From the NCBI GenBank assembly GCA_028285525.1, contig JANQOZ010000001.1, positions 47,667 to 111,666 of the forward strand: a stretch of 64,000 nucleotides of DNA, given 5' to 3'. This document shows positions 43,307 to 52,306 of the stretch, one piece after another; positions within the stretch are counted from its first letter, which is position 1, and every line of letters begins with the position of its first letter. This DNA comes from Lysobacterales bacterium. Lineage in GTDB: Bacteria > Pseudomonadota > Gammaproteobacteria > Xanthomonadales > SZUA-38. The position numbers and the translations under genes were made by a program. Under the pieces are notes generated by a model that worked only from the letters and a program-made list of their open reading frames with translations, made no database searches and was not told the origin of the DNA.

Positions 43307-43331
43307 GCGCCGGCAGGCAACCTGTCGGCGC
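43307..43331 (+). terminator. Rho-independent-like terminator after the deacetylase gene
   Basis: GCGCCGGCAGG-CAA-CCTGTCGGCGC forms an 11-bp stem with one G-T pair. It is followed by a short spacer and then TTTTTCTTTT, 16 bp after the deacetylase stop and upstream of the propeller gene 43368..46523. The T-tract is offset by about nine bases from the stem, so an attenuator or leader hairpin is an alternative. Confidence 0.5.
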
Positions 43332-43367
43332 TTCGAGTGCTTTTTCTTTTCGTACCAAGGGGCTTTC

Positions 43368-46300
43368 ATGAAAACTCATCTGCTGCTGATTGCGGTCCTG
43401 TCCTGGCTGTCCGCCGCTCCCGTTTTTGCCGAGGTCAGCGAGCTTCCCGACGATCGGCTGGAGGGCCTGCAGTGGCGGGAGGTTGGTCCCTATCGCGGGG
43501 GCAGGTCCGCGGCCGTCGCCGGCATTCCGCAGGACCGGGACACCTACTATTTCGGCAGCACCGGTGGCGGCGTCTGGAAAACCCAGGACGCGGGCCTGAC
43601 CTGGGATAACGTGTCGGACGGCTTCTTCGGCGGCTCGATCGGGGCCGTAGCCGTCTCCGAGTGGGACCCGAACGTTATCTATGTGGGCACCGGCGAAAAA
43701 ACCGTCAGGGGCAACGTGTCTCACGGCAACGGACTGTGGAAGTCCAGCGACGCGGGCCGCACGTGGACCAACATCGGGCTTGAGGACTCGCGGCACATCC
43801 CGCGGGTACGTATCCATCCCCGCAATCCTGATCTTGTTTACGTGGCCGCCATGGGACACCTGTTCGGGCCGAACGATGAGCGCGGCGTCTTCCGCAGCCG
43901 CGACGGTGGCGCTACCTGGGAAAAGGTGCTGTTCGTGAACGACGAGGTGGGCGCGGTCGATCTCACGATGGATCCCACCAATCCCCGAATTCTGTATGCC
44001 TCCACCTGGCGAATTCTCCGCACGCCCTACAGCCTGGAGAGCGGCGGCGAGGGTTCAGCGCTGTGGAAATCCACCGACGGCGGCGACACCTGGGAAAATC
44101 TGATGGACGCGGAAGGCATGCCCAAAGGGCCGATTGGGATCATCGGCGTGTCGGTTTCAGCCAGCAATCCGGACAACGTCTACGCGATCATCGAGGCTGA
44201 GGAAGGAGGGGTATTCCGGTCGCGCGACGCCGGCGAAACCTGGGAGCGGGTGAACAAGGAACGAAAGCTGCGTCAGCGTGCCTGGTACTACACCCGCATC
44301 AACGCCGACCCGGCCAACGAGGACACGGTTTACGTGCTCAACGTTCGCTTCCACCGGTCGCGTGACGGCGGCAAGTCTTTCGAACAGGTGCCGACACCCC
44401 ACGGCGACAACCACGATCTGTGGATCGATCCCGCCGATCCGCAGCGCATGATCCAGTCCAACGACGGCGGCGCAAACGTGAGCCTCGATGGCGGGCTTAA
44501 CTGGACCACACAGAGCAACCAGCCCACCTCTCAGATGTATCGGGTGTCGGTCGACAACGCGTTTCCCTACCGCCTGCTGGGCGGACAGCAGGACAATAGC
44601 GCCGTTCGGATTCGCTCTGAGTCGGCCTACGGTTCGTCGATCAGCGTTCGCGACTGGGAACCGACCGCCGGCGGTGAAAGTGGCCACATCGTCGCCAAGC
44701 CTGACGACCCGGATGTGGTGTACGGGGGCTCTTACGGCGGCTATCTCATCCGCATGGATCATCGCAGCGGCAACCGCAGAGCGGTGAACGTCTGGCCCGA
44801 CAATCCGATGGGCTGGGGCGCGGCGGAGCTGAAATACCGGTTCAACTGGAATTTCCCGCTGCAGTTTTCACCCCACGACTCAGGCCGCCTTTACGCGGCA
44901 GCCAACGTGCTGTTCGCGTCGGACGACGAAGGTCAGACCTGGCGCGCGATCAGCCCGGACCTGACGCGGAACAACAAAGAGCAGCAAGGACCCTCGGGCG
45001 GGCCGATCACCAAGGACAACACCTCGGTGGAGTACTACGGCACCATCTTTGCGATCGCTGAATCGCTGGTCGAACCGGGCGTGCTCTGGACCGGGTCCGA
45101 CGACGGGCTGGTCCACGTCAGCCGCGACGGCGGAGAGGCCTGGGCAGACGTCACGCCGTCAGGCCTGCCGAAAGACATCCAGATCAACAGCATCGAAGCG
45201 CATCCGACGCTTCCCGGCGGCCTGTACCTGGCGGCCACGGCCTACAAAAGCGACGATTTTCGCCCGTACCTGTATCGGACCGAGGACTACGGACGGCGCT
45301 GGAAAAAAATTGTGGACGGCATCGCGAGCGATCACTTCACGCGGGTGATCCGGGCCGACGACCAGCGCCCTGGCCTGCTCTTCGCCGGCACCGAAGCAGG
45401 CCTTTATGCCTCCTTCAACGACGGTGACGAATGGCTTCCCTTCCAGCAAAACCTGCCGGTTTCTCCGATCACGGATCTGGCCGTCAAAGAGGGTGACCTG
45501 ATTGCCGCAACGCAAGGTCGCGGCTACTGGATTCTCGACGACATATCGCTCCTGCGGAACTTAAGTGATGAGGTCCTCAGCAAGGATGCTCATCTGTTTC
45601 CGCCGCGGGACGGCTGGCGGCTCCAGAACGGCAGCCAGAGCGAGCCAAAGCACCGGGGGCAAAATCCGCCCGACGGTGTGGTGTTTCACTATCTGCTGGA
45701 CGACGAGCCGGACCCGGAAACAACGCTCACGATCGACATCGAAAGCGATGATGGCGAGCTGATCCGGCGCTTCAGCCGGAAGCCTGAGCCAGACGCGAAA
45801 GACAAAGACGAGAGTCACCCCAAGCATCTGTACGACGACGACCGGATCCTGGAAGCCGAAGCAGGCCTGAATCGCTTTGTCTGGAACTTGCGCTATCCCG
45901 GTGCCGAGACCTTCGACAAGATGGTGCTCTGGAACGGATCGCTGGGCGGACCCAAGGCGGTACCGGGCACCTACCGAGCCACCATGACAATCGGCGATGA
46001 GACGCAAACCGTCAGCTTTACCGTTCGCGCTGACCCCCGGTCCGCCGCCTCGGACGATGACTTTGCGCAGCAGTTCGATTTTGCGCTGGATCTGCGAAAC
46101 AAAATCACCGAGGTGCATCAGTCAATCCGGCAGCTTCGCGAAGTCCGAGGGCAGCTGAAGTCGATCGGCAAGCGAGTAGGCGATGACCCGGCGTTCGCGG
46201 AGCTCAAGGAGCGAGGTGAATCGCTCTCCGAAGCGCTGACCGAGGTGGAAAAGGCGCTGTACGAAACCCGCATGGAGAGCCGGCAGGACCCGCTCAACTA

Positions 46301-46523
46301 TCCGATCAAGCTGAACGACAAGCTGGCCGGCGTGATGTCGCTGGCCAACGTCGGCGACAATCCGCCGACCGCCGCTGCGCTGGAGGTGCGCGACCTGCTT
46401 TGGACTCAGGCCTCTGAGCAACTCGAACGGCTGCGCGAGATTCTCGACAGCGACCTCGAGGAATACAATCGGCTCGCCAGCGAATCCGGCCTGCTCGCCG
46501 TATCGCCCACGCCAAACCCGTAA
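43368..46523 (+). CDS. Exported sortilin/VPS10-like BNR-repeat propeller protein, copy 3
   Basis: A 1051-residue exported protein (signal LLLIAVLSWLSAAPVFA). The propeller contains Asp-box repeats (GGVWKTQDAGLTW, GLWKSSDAGRTW, GVFRSRDGGATW, ALWKSTDGGDTW, GVFRSRDAGETW) and the recurring PRILYASTW-type blade starts. Like copies 1 and 2, it has a C-terminal sandwich domain (PGTYRATMTIGDETQTVSF) and a long helical end (EVHQSIRQLREVRGQLKSIG). It is closer to copy 1 than to copy 2 by eye, including the shared VHPADPD/ITMDPTNPRILYA-like segment. An AAGGGG lies 6 bp before the ATG. The M14-type peptidase gene begins 21 bp downstream, so the two are very likely co-transcribed. Confidence 0.88.
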   Translation: MKTHLLLIAVLSWLSAAPVFAEVSELPDDRLEGLQWREVGPYRGGRSAAVAGIPQDRDTYYFGSTGGGVWKTQDAGLTWDNVSDGFFGGSIGAVAVSEWDPNVIYVGTGEKTVRGNVSHGNGLWKSSDAGRTWTNIGLEDSRHIPRVRIHPRNPDLVYVAAMGHLFGPNDERGVFRSRDGGATWEKVLFVNDEVGAVDLTMDPTNPRILYASTWRILRTPYSLESGGEGSALWKSTDGGDTWENLMDAEGMPKGPIGIIGVSVSASNPDNVYAIIEAEEGGVFRSRDAGETWERVNKERKLRQRAWYYTRINADPANEDTVYVLNVRFHRSRDGGKSFEQVPTPHGDNHDLWIDPADPQRMIQSNDGGANVSLDGGLNWTTQSNQPTSQMYRVSVDNAFPYRLLGGQQDNSAVRIRSESAYGSSISVRDWEPTAGGESGHIVAKPDDPDVVYGGSYGGYLIRMDHRSGNRRAVNVWPDNPMGWGAAELKYRFNWNFPLQFSPHDSGRLYAAANVLFASDDEGQTWRAISPDLTRNNKEQQGPSGGPITKDNTSVEYYGTIFAIAESLVEPGVLWTGSDDGLVHVSRDGGEAWADVTPSGLPKDIQINSIEAHPTLPGGLYLAATAYKSDDFRPYLYRTEDYGRRWKKIVDGIASDHFTRVIRADDQRPGLLFAGTEAGLYASFNDGDEWLPFQQNLPVSPITDLAVKEGDLIAATQGRGYWILDDISLLRNLSDEVLSKDAHLFPPRDGWRLQNGSQSEPKHRGQNPPDGVVFHYLLDDEPDPETTLTIDIESDDGELIRRFSRKPEPDAKDKDESHPKHLYDDDRILEAEAGLNRFVWNLRYPGAETFDKMVLWNGSLGGPKAVPGTYRATMTIGDETQTVSFTVRADPRSAASDDDFAQQFDFALDLRNKITEVHQSIRQLREVRGQLKSIGKRVGDDPAFAELKERGESLSEALTEVEKALYETRMESRQDPLNYPIKLNDKLAGVMSLANVGDNPPTAAALEVRDLLWTQASEQLERLREILDSDLEEYNRLASESGLLAVSPTPNP

Positions 46524-46544
46524 CCCGAACCGAACGACAGACCC

Positions 46545-47636
46545 ATGACGATCGCCAGCTATTTTGCCAACGACTATCCGGAGGCGCGGGAGAAGTTTAT
46601 TGCGGCAGCCAAAGACGCTGGCGCCGCGCTCGAGCGCTACACCAATCCGGCCAAGGGGCCGTCAGGAGAGGATCTCACGACCGACGTCGCCTGGCTGGGA
46701 CCGCAGGATGCCAGCAGCGTGCTGGTCACGCTGTCGGGCACCCACGGCGCTGAGGGGTTCTGCGGTTCCGGGGTCCAGGTCGGCTGGTTCCGCAGCGGCC
46801 GGGCCGCCCGCTTGCCGCCCGACACCGCCCTGCTGCAGATTCACGCCGTCAATCCGTTCGGCTTTGCCTGGCTGCGTCGAACCACCGAAGAAAACGTGGA
46901 TATCAATCGCAACTATGTCGACTTTGACGAGCCGCTGCCGGTCAACGAAGGCTACTTAAAATACCGCAACCTGATTTGCCCTGATCAGTGGTCCGAAGAA
47001 ATCGCGGCGCAGACTACCAGCGAAATCAATCGCCTGATCGAAGAGCTCCCGCCGATGGTGATGCAGGGCGCAATCTCGTCGGGTCAATACGTTGATCCAA
47101 ACGGCATCTTTTACGGCGGTCAGCGGCCGAGCTGGTCGCGATTAACCACGGAATCCATCTTCGACCGGTACCTCGCGAGCGCCAAACGGATAGCTCTGAT
47201 CGACTATCACACCGGGCTGGGGCCCCGCGGTTACGGCGAGCGCATCGGCGTCGGCAGCCCCGGAGAGGCCGCCTGGGATCGGTCGCAGAACTGGTGGGGC
47301 GACGTCACGTCCATTCACGACGCCAGCTCGACGTCCGCACCACTCCACGGCACCAACATGGAGGCCTGGGTCCGCTACCTGTCGCACGCGGAGGTCACGG
47401 CAACGGTGCTGGAGTACGGCACCCAACCGCTTTCCCAGGTGCTCACAGCGCTGCGGGCCGACAACTGGCTCCATGCCCACGGCGATCTCGATTCGGACGT
47501 TGGCAGGCAGATCAAGCGCCAGGCAAGAGACGCCTTCTATCAGGACTCGGACGACTGGAAGACCATGATCTGGTCCCGCGGCATCGATACGCAGGAGATC
47601 GCCCTGGCGCGCCTGGCAGCGGGTACCCGCAGCTAA
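46545..47636 (+). CDS. M14-family (DUF2817) zinc carboxypeptidase-like protein
   Basis: The 363-residue protein matches the DUF2817 branch of M14 metallopeptidases. Zinc ligands are visible as H-x-x-E in LSGTHGAEGFCGSG and a downstream His in IDYHTGLGPRG. The substrate-binding block VDINRNYVDF corresponds to the D-x-N-R-N motif of carboxypeptidases and aspartoacylases. A catalytic Glu is expected near the end (TATVLEYGTQPLSQV). It probably removes a C-terminal amino acid or cleaves an amide. No signal peptide is seen, which contrasts with the exported propeller encoded just upstream in the same apparent operon. Confidence 0.88.
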   Translation: MTIASYFANDYPEAREKFIAAAKDAGAALERYTNPAKGPSGEDLTTDVAWLGPQDASSVLVTLSGTHGAEGFCGSGVQVGWFRSGRAARLPPDTALLQIHAVNPFGFAWLRRTTEENVDINRNYVDFDEPLPVNEGYLKYRNLICPDQWSEEIAAQTTSEINRLIEELPPMVMQGAISSGQYVDPNGIFYGGQRPSWSRLTTESIFDRYLASAKRIALIDYHTGLGPRGYGERIGVGSPGEAAWDRSQNWWGDVTSIHDASSTSAPLHGTNMEAWVRYLSHAEVTATVLEYGTQPLSQVLTALRADNWLHAHGDLDSDVGRQIKRQARDAFYQDSDDWKTMIWSRGIDTQEIALARLAAGTRS

Positions 47637-47668
47637 GTATTTGATCTTCCAGCGGCCAGCGGCTGCTC

Positions 47669-47705
47669 ATATACCCACCCTATCGACTCCATAAAAACTT
47701 TAGAT
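47669..47705 (+). promoter_or_regulatory. OxyR-like binding site upstream of katG
   Basis: The sequence reads ATAT-N7-CTAT-N7-ATAA-N7-AGAT. Compared with the OxyR consensus ATAG-N7-CTAT-N7-ATAG-N7-CTAT, 12 of 16 defined positions match with exact spacing. It lies 104 bp upstream of the katG start, in the most AT-rich part of the 173-bp gap. katG is a classical OxyR target, so peroxide induction is a reasonable inference. No oxyR gene is in the window. Confidence 0.55.
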
Positions 47706-47809
47706 TTAATTTATTAACGACCGACTGTTACGCTCCTGTGCGTTCACCACGACCTCTGCAAGAATTTTCCGGCGCCTGGCGCCGATCAACTCGGGAGTAA
47801 GTAACAACC

Positions 47810-50059
47810 ATGAGATTTCAGAAATTGAAGCTGGCCGCTGCGGTTGCGGCCCTGCTCAGCACGCAGGTTGCGCTGAGCCAGGAAAGCGAGATGGGTATGG
47901 GCAAGGCTCAGCCCACCGCAGCCAAATCCAACCAGTTCTGGTGGCCCGACCAGCTGGATCTCGCGCCGCTGCGCGACCACGACAGCCGCTCCAACCCGCT
48001 GGGCGAAGATTTCAACTACGCTGAGGCGTTTGCACAGCTCGACCTGGATGCGGTCAAGGGAGACATCGACGCGCTCCTGACCACGTCGCAGGACTGGTGG
48101 CCGGCTGACTTCGGTAACTACGGCCCGTTCTTCATCCGCATGTCCTGGCACAGTGCCGGCACCTACCGCACGCTCGACGGTCGCGGCGGCGGTGACGGCG
48201 GCCAGATGCGGTTTGACCCGCTGAACAGCTGGCCCGACAACGGTAACCTCGACAAGGCCCGCCGCCTGCTTTGGCCGGTCAAGCAAAAGTACGGTGAGCG
48301 TCTGTCCTGGGGCGACCTGATGGTCCTGGCCGGCAACGTCGCGCTGGAGAACATGGGCTTCCAGACCTATGGCTTCGCCGGTGGCCGCACCGACGAATGG
48401 GAGCCTGATCTGGTGTACTGGGGTCCGGAAGTCGAGATGCTGGCCAGCGACCGCGAAGACAAGAACGGTCAGCTTCAGCGTCCGCTCGGCGCCACCCACA
48501 TGGGCCTGATCTATGTGAATCCGGAAGGTCCGAAAGGTAAGCCCGATCCGCAGGGTTCAGCCCGAAACATCCGCGTTGCGTTCGGCCGCATGGCGATGAA
48601 CGACGAGGAAACGGTCGCCCTGATCGCCGGTGGTCACACCTTCGGCAAGATGCACGGCGCCCACAAGCCCGGCGACTGCGTCGGCGCTGACCCCGCCGGA
48701 GCCGGCGTCGAAAACCAAAGCATCGGCTGGAAGAACCAGTGTGGCAAGGGTCACTCTGAAGACACCGTCACCAGCGGCCTGGAAGGCGCCTGGACTCAGG
48801 CTCCAACTCAGTGGACGACGCTGTATCTGTCCAACCTGCTGAACAACGAGTGGAAGCAGGTTCGCAGCCCGGCAGGTGCCATTCAGTGGATTCCGGTCGA
48901 CGAGGGCATGCACAAGTCGGTGCCCGACGCGCACGTCAAAGGCAAGTTCAACTCGCCGGTCATGACCACCGCCGACCTGGCGGTCAAGGCAGACCCCGCC
49001 TATCGCGCGATCGCTGAGCGTTTTCTTGCCAACCCGGAAGAGTATCGGCTGGCTTTTGCCAAGGCATGGTTCAAGCTGACCCACCGGGACATGGGCCCGC
49101 GCAACCGCTACCTCGGCGACGCGTTCCCCAAGGATGAGCTGATTTGGCAGGATCCGGTCCCGGCACACGAAGGTGCGCTGATCGGCAAGCGCGAGATCGC
49201 TCGCCTGAAGTCTGCTATCCGCGACTCAGGGATCACGGTCGAGGAGCGCGTTCGTACCGCATGGGCGGCAGCCTCTTCTTTCCGCGCCAGCGACATGCGT
49301 GGCGGTGCCAACGGTGCCCGAATCGCTCTGGCGCCGCAGAAAGACTGGGAAGCTAACGATCCGGCAGCGCTGGCAGGCACCCTGACCCGGCTGAAAGCGG
49401 TCCAGGCCGACTTCAACAAGGGCCGAGGCGCTGACGTCTCCCTCGCCGACCTGATCGTGCTCGCTGGCGCAACAGGCATCGAGGACGCGGCTAAAGCTGC
49501 CGGCATGGAGGTTGAGGTCCCGTTTATTCCGGGCCGCACCGACGCCAGCCAGGAGCAGACGGACGTCAAGTCTTTTGCGCTGCTCGAGCCGGATGCTGAC
49601 GCGTTCCGCAACTACTTCAATGCCGACAAGGCCTACCGCTCTCCGACGGAGATGCTGGTGGACCGGGCTGATCAGCTGAGCCTCTCCGTGCCGGAGACGA
49701 CGGTTCTGCTCGGCGGCCTTCGAGCGCTGAACGTGAACGCGGGCGGGGCCGCCCACGGCGTGCTGACCGACAAGCCCGGCACGCTTTCGAACGACTTTTT
49801 CGTCAACCTGCTGGACATGTCCACGGTTTGGGAGAAGGGTTCAGAGCCGGGCGTCTATCGCGGCCTCGACCGGGGTACCGGTGAGGAGAAGTTCACGGCG
49901 ACGTCAGTTGACCTGATCTTCGGCGCCAACGCGGAGCTGCGCACCATCGCTGAAAGCTATGCCTACAACGGCAGCCAGGAGCGATTCGTGAACGACTTCG
50001 TCGACGCTTGGACCAAGGTCATGACCCTGGACCGCTTCGATCTGAAGCACGACCTCTAA
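47810..50059 (+). CDS. katG: Exported catalase-peroxidase KatG
   Basis: The 749-residue protein has all features of bifunctional catalase-peroxidases. The distal site is [14 protein letters not shown], whose Trp belongs to the Trp-Tyr-Met adduct. The adduct Tyr is in [10 protein letters not shown] and its Met in [11 protein letters not shown]. The proximal haem ligand His is in [10 protein letters not shown]. The non-catalytic C-terminal half is present. It destroys hydrogen peroxide and oxidises donors. Unlike the usual cytoplasmic KatG, it starts with a signal peptide ([20 protein letters not shown]), so it should act in the periplasm, like plasmid KatP of enterohaemorrhagic E. coli or secreted KatG2 forms. 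An OxyR-like site lies upstream and a strong terminator downstream. Confidence 0.96.
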   Translation: MRFQKLKLAAAVAALLSTQVALSQESEMGMGKAQPTAAKSNQFWWPDQLDLAPLRDHDSRSNPLGEDFNYAEAFAQLDLDAVKGDIDALLTTSQDWWPADFGNYGPFFIRMSWHSAGTYRTLDGRGGGDGGQMRFDPLNSWPDNGNLDKARRLLWPVKQKYGERLSWGDLMVLAGNVALENMGFQTYGFAGGRTDEWEPDLVYWGPEVEMLASDREDKNGQLQRPLGATHMGLIYVNPEGPKGKPDPQGSARNIRVAFGRMAMNDEETVALIAGGHTFGKMHGAHKPGDCVGADPAGAGVENQSIGWKNQCGKGHSEDTVTSGLEGAWTQAPTQWTTLYLSNLLNNEWKQVRSPAGAIQWIPVDEGMHKSVPDAHVKGKFNSPVMTTADLAVKADPAYRAIAERFLANPEEYRLAFAKAWFKLTHRDMGPRNRYLGDAFPKDELIWQDPVPAHEGALIGKREIARLKSAIRDSGITVEERVRTAWAAASSFRASDMRGGANGARIALAPQKDWEANDPAALAGTLTRLKAVQADFNKGRGADVSLADLIVLAGATGIEDAAKAAGMEVEVPFIPGRTDASQEQTDVKSFALLEPDADAFRNYFNADKAYRSPTEMLVDRADQLSLSVPETTVLLGGLRALNVNAGGAAHGVLTDKPGTLSNDFFVNLLDMSTVWEKGSEPGVYRGLDRGTGEEKFTATSVDLIFGANAELRTIAESYAYNGSQERFVNDFVDAWTKVMTLDRFDLKHDL

Positions 50060-50084
50060 GTCAACGTTCAAAGGTAGGACCCAT

Positions 50085-50119
50085 GCCTCGGAGGCTCCTC
50101 GCCTCCGAGGCTTTTTTTT
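50085..50119 (+). terminator. Strong rho-independent terminator of katG
   Basis: A perfect 10-bp stem (GCCTCGGAGG / CCTCCGAGGC) with a 7-nt loop is followed at once by eight T residues, 25 bp after the katG stop. This is a textbook intrinsic terminator on the plus strand. Confidence 0.92.
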
Positions 50120-50154
50120 GGGTTACGAACCGGCCACGAAGGCAGCGGTCAGAA

Positions 50155-52050
50155 CTATTGCTCCGGTTCGTTCAGATGGCCCAGCAGCAGCTCCTGAGTC
50201 TTTGCAAGGCAGCTCTCAACGTCCGCAAACACGGCCTCGATGCCACGCCGATTGCCCGCTTTGCCCGCGGTTTCGAGGTAGTGGGTCCACTGCTTCAGGC
50301 GCCTTGCGCCAAATGATTGCGCGGCACTCTTGATGGGATGCGCGTGGCGAGCAACGTCGTCGACACGCTCCTCGGCAAGCGCCAGCCTGATCTGCGCAAG
50401 CCGGACGCGCGCTTCTTTGAGAAAGGCATTGGCGATCTCGGGAATGATGGAGCGATCGACCTCCTTCTCGAGCCGCCTGAGGTCCCCCGGCTCGAAAATC
50501 GGAATCGCGTTGAGCTCGCGCAGCTGCTCCTGATCCCGCATCGTCTGAGTGCGCGTGCCCCAGTGTTCGATCGTTTGCTTGAGCTTTTCCCGGTCCACGG
50601 GCTTGGCGAGGTAGTCCACCATCCCGGCCGCCTCGCAGGCGTCGCGATCGACCGACAGGGTGTTGGCTGTCACGGCAATGAGCGGGGCCAGGTTTTTGCC
50701 GACCGAATCGCGCTGAATCTCCCTGGATGCCTCGATACCGTCCATGCCGGGCATCTGAATATCCATCAGGATCACGTCAAACGGGACCTGCTTTGCCGTC
50801 TGAATCGCCTCACGGCCGGAGCTTACGGTGGTGACGCGATGGCCGAGCTTTCGACACATGCTCGCGGTGACCATCTGGTTGGCGGTGCTGTCGTCAACCA
50901 CCAGAACACGCCGACCGCCGTCATCCTCTTTGCCCCAGAACCCGGCCCGTTCACGTTCATGCTGAGGGAGCAGAATCTGGCGCAGCAGGCGGTAGCTGGA
51001 TTCGGGATAGCGAAAAATATAGGCGCTCGGATGCTCATTCGCCTGAATCGCGTTCAGCGACTCGTCGCTGGTACAGAGCACCACCACCAGCTCGGCCTCC
51101 GTGCCCTCCAACACGTCCTTGATGTCAGACGATTCAGGGTCGATGAGCACGGCCCGGGCCTCGGAACGCGACTCCCGCTCTCGGCTCAAGCCCCAGTCGC
51201 TGAGCAAATCGGTCAGCCCGGGTTCCCGTTCGGCTTTGGTATTGGCAAGCCGAACCTGGGTCTCGCGCGCCGCCTGTCGCAGGCGGTTCATCGCTCCGTC
51301 CTTTTTGGGCGTGACGATAGCGCCAGGCAAAATCAGATTGATCTGCGTTCCACTCTCATCCGCCTTGGCCATCAGCCTGCCGCCCAGCATGGCGGCACCC
51401 TTCATGGCTACGTAGAGCCCGAGACCTGGCTCTGCAGCTAAGCCCTGCCCTCCTTTGCCGTTGATGAGATCCACCAGACCTTCCGGCATGCCTGGTCCCT
51501 GGTCACGAACGCTGATGATCACGTTGCCGGTTGATCGGCCGGCCGCGATGCGGATTTCGCCCGGATTGGCGTAGAGCACCGCGTTCTCGACCAGATTGAT
51601 CAGCACCTGCCGAAGGCGGCCCGGATCACATTGAATCCAGCGCGACCCGGCCCTGGACACCTGGGCGCGGATGGACTGACCTCGATCGGTCGCCTGCACC
51701 CGATACAGGTCCAAGAGCTCCTCGAGCAGGGTGGGCACAAATATCTCTGCGTCTTCGAGCTCAGCGAGTCCGGATTCGATGTCGTTGAGGTCGATCAGCT
51801 GATTGATTCGGTTACGGAGATCAGCACCCTCCTTTTCGATCACCGACACCAGTTCCGCCTGCTCCCCGTCCATCGACGTGTCGTTGAGAAGAGTCGCTGC
51901 GCTCAGGAGCGCATTCAGTCCATTGCGCAGATCAAAGTTGAACCGCGCAATCCAGGCGGACGGATCCGGCACCGTGGCAGGTTCAGACTGTGGTTGAGCA
52001 TCATCACGAGACTCGGGCGCAGCCTGAGGAACAATCGAATCTACTTCCAT
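50155..52050 (-). CDS. Cytoplasmic hybrid histidine-kinase-like protein lacking the phosphoacceptor His
   Basis: This 631-residue protein has no transmembrane segment. The H-box position reads ARFNFDLRNGLNALLSAA. Aligned to the usual S-H-E-L-R-T-P-L-N, the His is Phe39, so normal autophosphorylation should be impossible. The ATPase domain (about 130-255) keeps the N-box INLVENAVLYA, DQGPGMP and GLGLYVA. A degenerate receiver-like stretch follows (about 290-370). A canonical receiver spans about 377-495 with D430 (VILMDIQMPGMDG) and the Lys in YLAKPV. A C-terminal HPt domain carries H571 in HAHPIKSAAQSFGA. It resembles BarA/EvgS-type hybrids with receiver and HPt intact. It may accept phosphate from another kinase or act as a regulated scaffold. 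It converges on the katG terminator. Confidence 0.85.
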   Translation of the reverse strand: MEVDSIVPQAAPESRDDAQPQSEPATVPDPSAWIARFNFDLRNGLNALLSAATLLNDTSMDGEQAELVSVIEKEGADLRNRINQLIDLNDIESGLAELEDAEIFVPTLLEELLDLYRVQATDRGQSIRAQVSRAGSRWIQCDPGRLRQVLINLVENAVLYANPGEIRIAAGRSTGNVIISVRDQGPGMPEGLVDLINGKGGQGLAAEPGLGLYVAMKGAAMLGGRLMAKADESGTQINLILPGAIVTPKKDGAMNRLRQAARETQVRLANTKAEREPGLTDLLSDWGLSRERESRSEARAVLIDPESSDIKDVLEGTEAELVVVLCTSDESLNAIQANEHPSAYIFRYPESSYRLLRQILLPQHERERAGFWGKEDDGGRRVLVVDDSTANQMVTASMCRKLGHRVTTVSSGREAIQTAKQVPFDVILMDIQMPGMDGIEASREIQRDSVGKNLAPLIAVTANTLSVDRDACEAAGMVDYLAKPVDREKLKQTIEHWGTRTQTMRDQEQLRELNAIPIFEPGDLRRLEKEVDRSIIPEIANAFLKEARVRLAQIRLALAEERVDDVARHAHPIKSAAQSFGARRLKQWTHYLETAGKAGNRRGIEAVFADVESCLAKTQELLLGHLNEPEQ

Positions 52051-52306
52051 CCGTAGTTATTCGGCGGTTTTGGAGAATAATTGAGCCATCTGGTAAAGGC
52101 AGTGAGGCATTTGAGGAGGGACATATCCGATTCACACAGCGGCTTCGGAAATGGCGGCACGCCCGGGCATATTCAGACAACTATGGGCTTTTCGGCGAGA
52201 CGCACAGCCTAGCGGTAGGCTTCGCAAAAAAGGTGATAAATTGAGGGCGTGCGCAAGCATTCAGTCATTCTTGGCGCCGCGGCGCTGATACTTCACCCGA
52301 GCACCC

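Noticed and set aside
20409-46523. Sialidase or glycosidase function for the three BNR-repeat proteins
   Set aside because: Asp boxes are structural; the sialidase Arg triad, Tyr and Asp could not be assigned, so no enzyme function is claimed.
50317-51441. 374-aa plus-strand ORF over the hybrid kinase
   Set aside because: Antisense of the ATPase and receiver domains; no independent motif or start signal.
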